NCBI GenBank assembly: GCA_963556495.2
Contig: OY747712.1
Span: forward strand, 26,156,235 to 26,220,234
DNA: 64,000 nt
Source: Valencia hispanica
Taxonomy: Eukaryota; Chordata; Actinopteri; Cyprinodontiformes; Valenciidae
Reading direction: 5' to 3'
Shown here: one piece after another, positions 56,896 through 64,000 of the stretch
Layout: the number at the start of each line of letters is the position of its first letter
Numbering within the stretch: position 1 is the stretch's first letter
Program-made: the position numbers and the translations under genes
Notes under the pieces: model-generated
The model's input: only the letters and a program-made list of their open reading frames with translations
The model's database searches: none
Told to the model about the DNA's origin: nothing

Positions 56896-59439
56896 CAGGG
56901 CCGTACAGAGACTTTTAGAGGGGCTGGTGCTCAAAGTTAAAAAGGGGCTCATAATACCAACAACATAACTTATAGTATACCATCCTGAATAACAACAATT
57001 GATATTAATCAAGAATCTAATAGGGAATCGCAGCATAATCTATGAACGTCATCAGATAGGGACCATGCATCGGAAAAGTTGCCTATTCTTTTATGTGATG
57101 GGGTACAATGTTGCTGTTAAGACGCTGTTGGACAGCTTTGTTGGTCTCAGACTGCAGACATTGAAAATACCATAGGAGAGCTGGTAGCTAATGAAGTAAG
57201 TGTTATAAAGTACATTATGGAATAATAAAGTTACTGCTGTGTCTCACTAAATAAATCCTAATATCTGACTGATTAACCTCTACAGCAACTCAGCTACAGA
57301 CAGCTTTAACGATCAAAACAGCAAAGAAGGGCTAACTTTACTTTCCTATAGTAGTTGGCTTCTCAAAGATATTCGGCCTGAAATATCAAAGGTGTGTGTT
57401 TGTTAAAACGTGCACAAACCTCAATCAATTACAGCGGGCTCAAAAACATGCAGCAGGTGATTTACTAAGAAGGCACAGAGAGCACTGCACCTGTTAAACC
57501 TGCAGCAAGATGCATACAATCCATTTAGCGCTTTTGCCCTTGATGAATATGTAATGTGGGCGTTTCTGTTAGAAGGCGTAAAATATTGAGAGGAGAACAT
57601 CCAAATAAGCAGGCGTTCCACGTGCAGTGTGATTTATCAAACATGAAACTGTTTCTGCCAGCTGTTTTTGCGCCTATTTTTACTGCCTCTGAAAGACATG
57701 TTTTAACTTTGCTCCAACATAGGTTTTTATTCACACACATTCTAACTTAATAGTAATTGACACATTAATGGCCATTAACCTGATAATCATGTTGATTTTT
57801 TCCCTTGTTTTTTAAAGACGCATCATAACTCACTGCTTGCTCACTGCATCTGCTCCTGCTGTTCCCATTAGTTTCCACCGGAGTGGTTACTAATCTTCCT
57901 GGGGTCCAATTATTAAAATATAATAATCATATCAATTTCCAACCTTTAATAAAATAGCTAAAACGAGGTAGATCCAAAGCTAAAATCTGATTTTAATACT
58001 TTTTTTTAAGAATTCATGCCCTATAGTTCTCTAATATTTGTAGAAAATGTATTCAATTTCTGAGATGCTCTGTAGACAGCAGATTTTTTCAGGAAGTTTG
58101 TTTTAGCACGTTTTACCATTAATTTAGTATCACAAGCATATCTAGTACAATGGGTGTGCATCTGATTAGAGTAAATTACCTCTTTGTAAAATGATTCTGG
58201 TTGACCTGTTAGAAAAAAGTTTACATCCGAACACAGATAATCTGGAATGATTTTCACATTCTCTTCGGCTCAGTTTATTTATCAAGAATTTGTGGCGTCT
58301 TTCACAATCACTATTGAGGCATGGGATGAGTTAACTCAACTTTTTTTACTCGCTGCCAGTTTCTATCGGCCAACAAAAGCTAGGGCTACCCAGTCCTCCC
58401 CTCTGTCAAAACCTCCTTGTGACTGACTGACAGCCCCTTTTCATTGTCACTGCTTACACCCAAGTGACCTCTGTTACACATCACCATGACAACCAGATAA
58501 CAACAACATGTGAATGAAGTGATTAATACACCCCAAAATATTTTAATTATGGCTCCTACAGTATTAAATACAAGCAAATGCATTACACAATTGTGTACTT
58601 TCAGACTGTGGAACCCTTGGAAAACACAATTTGAAAGAATTTCTTTTATAGTAGCTACTTTACCAGGAAGGTAGGCCCTACATACCATAATACTGTATAT
58701 ATGTCATATATGTTCACCTTGAAGCTCACTGTATTCTTAAATATCACGTGTTTTATTTTGCACAAAGGCTGGATAATATTTTTTTTTCTATATATCTTTG
58801 TAGCTCATTATTTTTCATATCATCTGCTCCCCAAAATTACACAAGGACTTCTTAAACTACTGAAATACCTGGAGGTAAGATACTCACATGGCCCTTTTTT
58901 TGGGGGGGGGGTACATATACTGGCACTTCGTATTCATAAACTTTCACTTCATACTCGTAATTGATTAAGGTTGTAGTTTTTGAATCCTATTTTGGCAAAA
59001 GTTTAGAAAAGTACTGTTTTGGGTACAACTCATTCATATTAAGCACAGACATTGACTACCACGTACAAATCTATAATTTATAAGTACAACTACATTAGTC
59101 ATTGATTTGGCCTCATAATGGTCCTTAGATTTATAAGTTGGAAAGATAAATTAAATGTATATCTTCAGCAAAAAAAATTAAAATAATTTAAATACAAAAC
59201 TTTATTAATTAGGATAGTTTTATTAAAACCTTCACATGTATAAATAACAATTTTTGGACATTTTGATTTATCAAATTGTGGCATGTCTGGCTTTCCATAA
59301 CTGCTGCTGTCCAAATTGTTGGAATATTAAAAAATACACAAAAACCGTTTTATGCAACTTTAAAATCAGGAATATATTTTCCTTCACAAAGACATCTAAC
59401 ATATCATATCTTCTTGGCTATAATTTCTTAGTTGGAGAG
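56896..59439. other. Possible hAT end, then unassigned sequence
   Basis: CAGGGCCGTACAGAGACTTT at 56,896 resembles a hAT terminus, but no matching right end was found. A less AT-rich stretch at 57,430-57,740 shows minus-strand ORFs without domains. The rest is AT-rich. Confidence 0.3.
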
Positions 59440-59765
59440 CCCAGTTCTGAGTTCCCCCCTCTACTAGTGTAGCATAGTAGTGTATACCCTACTTCCTGGT
59501 CTTACTGCAACCTCACTTGCAAAGCAAAGCAGCTCAGGACAAAGAGGTAAAGGCACGTCAAGGATGAGCCTTGATTGACGATCATTTGACTAATGGCAAC
59601 CAGATCATTTTATGTATCCAAATTTTATTAATAGTTAAATGTTACTGTTGAGGGGCACAGGTAGGCCTCCACATGCACACACACATAAAAAATGAAAAAA
59701 TAAAATAAAAAAGGGCACTGGGGCATCATGGAGGAGAGGGGGAGATGCCCGATCCTTATTAAGTG
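59440..59765 (-). repeat. Repeat pair member (inverted copy of 10,832-11,155)
   Basis: On the minus strand it reads ...ATGCCCCAGTGCCC, GTGGAGGCCTACCTGTGCCC, ATGATCGTCAATCAAGGCTC, GTGCCTTTAC and GGAAGTAGGGTATACACTAC, in the same order as 10,832-11,155. Confidence 0.65.
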
Positions 59766-60240
59766 TCTAGGGGCTAACAGCCTAAAGTGTGTTGTGTTAA
59801 TGAGCTAAGCAGCATGCATACGTTTGTGCTTACTGTATCTCATCTTTAAATTCATCCATTTTTGATTACTTCTTAAAAATATTTAGTTCCAACCAAATAT
59901 AACTTATAGGTTATATGAACCAGTACAACAATAAATATTTATGGGTTGTTACAAAAATAAAGTTCACTTTGTCATGAAATACATTCTCAGTGAAAACTCT
60001 GATCTATAAATACCGCTGCAGTCCAACTTACCCAGCTTTACAGCTGCAGCAGGTACAGCTAACACATTCATTTTTCTGACCCCACAGTTTGTGAAACTTG
60101 TCAGAAACCCTCTGAATATTTAATCTGATTAATATTATTTCAGATACTCTTGTATATAAAAGTTTAGCTACTTGATAAAATGACAAAATGTCCAAATGTG
60201 AACATTTTCCAAACTTGCTGAATGTAAATATTCAAAAGAT
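59766..60240. other. Unassigned AT-rich sequence
   Basis: Nothing recognised. Confidence 0.4.
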
Positions 60241-60251
60241 TCAAAATGCCA

Positions 60252-60461
60252 ACATCCATCCATCCATCCATCCATCCATCCATCCATCCATCCATCCATC
60301 CATCCATCCATCCATCCATCCATCCATCCATCCATCCATCCATTCGTTATCTGTACCCGTCCATCCTATGCAGGGTTGTGGGGGGGTTGGTGCCTATCTC
60401 CAGCAGTCAAGGGGCAAGAGGCGGGGTACACCCTGGACAGGTTGCCAGTCCATTGCAGGGC
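60252..60461 (-). mobile_element. (ATCC)n-tailed retroposon with 11-bp TSD
   Basis: A (CATC) array of about 22 units (60,253-60,342) is followed by GTTATCTGTACCC, CTATGCAGGGTTG, GGTGCCTATCTCCAGCAGTC and ACACCCTGGACAGG. TCAAAATGCCA flanks it exactly (60,241-60,251 and 60,462-60,472). This shows that the array is a retroposon tail, not an independent microsatellite. Confidence 0.85.
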
Positions 60462-60472
60462 TCAAAATGCCA

Positions 60473-61899
60473 CCAAAGAAATATTAATTGATCACAGCAT
60501 TTTTGTAAATTAACACTGTCTATATCTGATATATGTTTTGAGTTTCTTCTTGGCACCAATATCACAGTGCTCTTTCTGCTAACCAGTGCAGCGCAGATTC
60601 ACAGATATTCATAAGTATAAGTAAGTAACTATAAACATCTAACATCTGCCTTGTCACAAAGCTTACAAATTGTTTATATCTTGTCTGTTGAGTCACCAAA
60701 ATACCATCAGAAATGTTGTAAAGGGGTAGAAGTGCCGTTGTATGTCCGCCTGATGAGAGGGGGAAATCAAACATATATACAATAGCGAATCTTAAATTGC
60801 TCTCCCTCAAAACCGGAGGTATGGCTCAAACCTTACACTTACTGTACTTCACCAGACAAAGTCCCATGGGGACAACAACTGAACAGTGGTTTGCAGCACA
60901 CACTACAATATGATGAGAAATATTGTGGAGCTTTAATATTTCAAAATCTAGTTATATCCGAAGTTAATACCATTAGATACTAAAGCAGACATGTCTGCGA
61001 ACAACCCTGCTGGAATTTACCTAATCTGATCAGACTGTTTGTAAAAGCTTCAGATTATTCTTCATAAGGTGACTCTAAAATACTGAAGCAAATTTGTTCT
61101 CCAATGGCTTTGTTTTGCCATCACAGGTTGTGTGCATTTTATTAGGTGACAGGAACGTTGATAAGCACATGCAAGTGACTTAGTGGCTACGGATTGAATT
61201 AACTAGAAAAAAAGTGTCACATTATCAAATGCACTTAATTACCCATGCACACTAAGTGCTGTGCATTAAAGAATCTTCTTGCTTCAAATGTTTCATTTCA
61301 GCTGTTGTTTGTTCCTTTATTCCAATCTCTTGTCTTATAGTGGGCACATTTATGGGTCCATTCAAATGTCATGTAAACAACTTTAAATACATTTTTTATG
61401 TTACTTTATAAGTGTGTGAATTGTGGCCCATTTCATTCTTAAACTGTTTGATCAGATCACTATGCACAGTGACTCTCATTTGCTTTGACATTTTCCCCTG
61501 TACTATGCAGAGGGTTGCCATAATGTGTTGCCATGTGGGAAGAGTCATGAAGCCAGAGGCTACCAGCCGAGCCACTCAAAGCCAAAGTCAGAGCTGCGCC
61601 TGCCCTTCACATGCGCCCACAACACACACCCATGAGCCCACAGTACATTTTCAGCCGTCAACTTTCATTGCAAATGAGTGTTCTGTCAATGTTTCCAGGC
61701 TAAGAACACTGCTCTCTTAAAAGAGAGTTTGCATCATGTGTTTCACAGACTTATTAAAAGTAATGAAAGCTGTGATCTATATTCACTTCACTCCCCTCAG
61801 TGTTTTTGCCTAAGAAGCACGTTTCAACCCATAAATTCACGTCTATATACAGTAGCCAGCGCCTATGGTGCATGAAAAGAAGGTTTTACTCCAACAGGG
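60473..61899. other. Unassigned sequence
   Basis: The 102-codon frame at 61,412-61,720 has no domain or splice context. Confidence 0.4.
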
Positions 61900-62380
61900 G
61901 CCAGCATTTGGCAGCCTCACTAAAGGGATATGGTCCACAGCTCCACTTGTTCCAATGAATTTCTCTCCATGAATTAGACTGTCACGTGGTAGGAGGCAAT
62001 TGGAAGGTAATGGGGAGGTAGTGGTTTGTTAGACAGAGCCCATCATCACTGATTTTAGGAATATTAATCTGCCGGCCATTTAAAAATCAAACATCATCCC
62101 TTGTTTCTCTGAAGGGATGGGGATGTCGGTTGGTGGTGGCAGCCAGAGGTTGGAAATTAACAAAAGGGTACGAGGAAGGCAGCAAAGCAAAACAGGCCTG
62201 ACAGCCCAACTTGTCTTGCTTTTCTAGAGGATGTGGCTGTGTCAAATATGATCATTTCTTTTTTATCACAACAGACTGACAGTGTAGAAAATTCCTCTGG
62301 CTATTCTATTCCAGATGGATATCCCTGCACATTAAGCAAACTCTATTGTGTACAAACACGATTTGACAGGTTATTATTTT
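61900..62380. promoter_or_regulatory. Candidate conserved noncoding element
   Basis: Nearly 500 bp without repeats or credible frames. It includes GGAATATTAATCTGCCGGCC, ATTTAAAAATCAAACATC, TGACAGCCCAACTTGTC and GGATATCCCTGCACATTAAG. Balanced composition next to AT-rich flanks suggests constraint, but this is inference. Confidence 0.25.
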
Positions 62381-62800
62381 AGGCATGAAGATAGAAGGAA
62401 AAGTTGCATGCACATAATCTCAAGGGCAGGCCAGACCCATAATTTACCTTTCATCCTTTTTGACTTGAAGCCTATTTGATACATACATTTTCATTTCTGG
62501 CCTTTGATGTGCTGTGAATTCATGACAGCAGGTTTATCACAAATCTATCATGATAATCGTTGTATGCAAAGTGGAGATGTAAAAGAGTGAGACATATTTA
62601 TGCACCACCACACAATTTCATTTCATCCGTTTTAACACCATCTATATACTGTATATCATACAAAGTGAAAAAGGGTTCTGTCGAGCAGAGGCAAGGAGAA
62701 TATACTGCAATGTTGGAATGATAATTAAAATGAGCATTAACGTAGAATGAAACTTGCATGCTTCTCTAAATCTTCAGTGTCTATTTCTGCAGCATGTGTA
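62381..62800. other. Unassigned AT-rich sequence
   Basis: Nothing recognised. Confidence 0.4.
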
Positions 62801-62839
62801 TACATACAGCTCATGACAAAAAATGTCGCCCTTTGCCAG

Positions 62840-62960
62840 GTCACATCCATCCATCCATCCATCCATCCTATGCAAGGTTGCGGAGGGGCTTGTGCCTATC
62901 TCCAGCAGTCACGGGGCGAGAGGCGGGGTACACCCTGGACAGGTTGCCAATCCTTCGCAG
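62840..62960 (-). mobile_element. (ATCC)n-tailed retroposon, short copy
   Basis: (ATCC)6 then CTATGCAAGGTTGCGGAGGG, CTATCTCCAGCAGTCACGGGG and CACCCTGGACAGGTTGCC match 60,340-60,450. It probably interrupts the 5' part of the Tc1 copy that follows. The target duplication is unclear. Confidence 0.7.
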
Positions 62961-62999
62961 CACAATCTCCATATGGTTTTCAAAACAAAAACTAAAGAG

Positions 63000-63895
63000 T
63001 CATGTATATTTGTATTTAACCCTCTTTATTCTGATATCCCTAAAGTGTCGTTCAAAAGTCACCTGACTTGTAAATAAATTTCACTGTTGTGTAGTTAAGT
63101 CCCAGTATAAATCCAGCTGCTTATTGAAGGAATCAGACGTTTGTTAGAGAACAGTGAACAAACAGCATCATGGAGACAGATCAGGGTTAAAGTGGTTGAG
63201 AAGTCTTGAGCAGGAATAGGTTATGAAACAATATCAGAGCTTCAGCATGTTATGGAACACTGACCAATCCATCATCCAAAAATGGTAAAAAGTAAAACAC
63301 AACATCACACCTACCCCTGTCTGCTCAAACTGACTAACCAAGCAGAAGAGTGTTAATCAAAGAAGCAGCTTGGGGCACCACAGCAACTCTAGAGGAACTG
63401 CAGAGATCCACAGCTCCAGGGGGGCAATCTGCCTCTAGGATAACTACCTCTCATGCACTCCATAAATCTAGTCTTTATGGAAGAGAAACTGTTGAAAGAA
63501 ATCAATGAGAAGTCCTGTTTGCAAGTTCCCACAACTCATGTAGAGCAGCGGATATGTGCAACTTGGTGCTTTGGTCAGATGAGATATTAAATTCCTGGCC
63601 TACAAGCAAAGCACAGTGTTTCGTAAAATGTATTACTGAACATACAATCCCAGCAGTGAAACCATATGGCAGCAGCATCACGATGTGGGAATGCTTTTAT
63701 TCAGCAGGGATAGTTAAAAGGGCCAAACTTGATAGAAAGATGTATAAAGTAAAATAGAGGACAATCTTGTGAAAAACCTGCAATAGATTTGAGACTAATG
63801 CAGATGTTCACCTTCTGACAGGACTAAGATCCTAGACATACAGTTAGAGCGATTGTGAAATGGGTTAGGTCAAAGCAGATTCATGTGATAGAATG
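63000..63895 (+). pseudogene. Tc1/mariner copy, 5' and central part
   Basis: The 5' UTR-like text (TCTGATATCCCTAAAG, TAAGTCCCAGTATAAATCC) is followed by GTTTGTTAGAGAACAGTG and a decayed N-terminal region. GAAGCAGC...GAGGAACTGCAGAGATCCAC comes next, then the frame at 63,554-63,757: LWSDE (first catalytic Asp), EHTIPAVKPYGSSITMWECF (the HGGGSI.MWGCF region) and KLDRK. Frameshifts and stops abound. Similarity ends near 63,890, before the second Asp region can be judged. Confidence 0.85.
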
Positions 63896-64000
63896 TATAA
63901 CACTTTTTATTTTGATTTTTCTTTAAAGGGAATCAGATACACTGAGTGTAAATATACAGGCATCAAAGAAAATGGAGAATATAAACTTTATTTGTAAAAT

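Noticed and set aside
60188..60491. ORFs with Ile-His-Pro-Ser repeats
   Set aside because: Translations of the (CATC)n retroposon tail.
1..64000. CRISPR arrays, operons, phage or plasmid genes
   Set aside because: No regular repeat-spacer array, no dense coding and no bacterial signals; the repeat content is that of a fish genome.

Overview
The window looks like teleost fish nuclear DNA. It is AT-rich and has no prokaryotic gene structure. It contains many repeats typical of bony fish: L2/Rex1-like and Rex3/RTE-like LINEs, Tc1/mariner, hAT and DIRS-type elements, a tRNA-derived SINE and (ATCC)n-tailed retroposons. I found no convincing host exon, rRNA, tRNA gene or CRISPR array. It is best read as an intergenic or intronic gene desert, with unique AT-rich DNA between clusters of decayed mobile elements. 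Family names rest on recognised protein motifs and remembered consensus features; no database search was run.

Layout. 0-7 kb: an LTR fragment, DNA-transposon debris and two truncated LINEs. 7-12.5 kb: a TIR element with a short ORF, a SINE, two teleost repeats and an L2-like LINE copy. 14.6-20 kb: a pentanucleotide microsatellite, a C/G-rich repeat split by a hAT MITE, and a TTAA-flanked element. 21.8-25.5 kb: a three-level nest, with a Rex3-like LINE end inside a hAT inside a long element with Helitron-like ends. 27-28.7 kb: an interrupted LINE fragment, a perfect 46-bp inverted repeat and a solo LTR. 31.3-34.4 kb: a minus-strand DIRS/Ngaro-like tyrosine-recombinase retrotransposon, split by a 5'-truncated LINE. 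37.3-41.2 kb: two copies of one LINE family head to head, one of them 2.4 kb with recognisable endonuclease and reverse transcriptase. 45-49.8 kb: C-rich repeat, MITE-like repeats, and a hAT fragment with an uninterrupted run of about 49 GAA triplets. 50.5-54.6 kb: two adjacent Tc1-type elements carrying a LINE tail, a solo LTR, a SINE-like retroposon and an unresolved insert. 56.7-64 kb: more retroposons and a third Tc1 copy.

No pathway or operon is encoded. The window's content is its insertion history: at least seven insertions can be placed in order because target-site duplications and the rejoined host-element sequence are both visible. No clearly new gene system was found. The items most worth checking are the Helitron-like element at 21,825-25,549, the 46-bp palindrome at 28,099-28,197, the split DIRS element, the long GAA tract, and several transposon-free stretches that could be conserved noncoding DNA.
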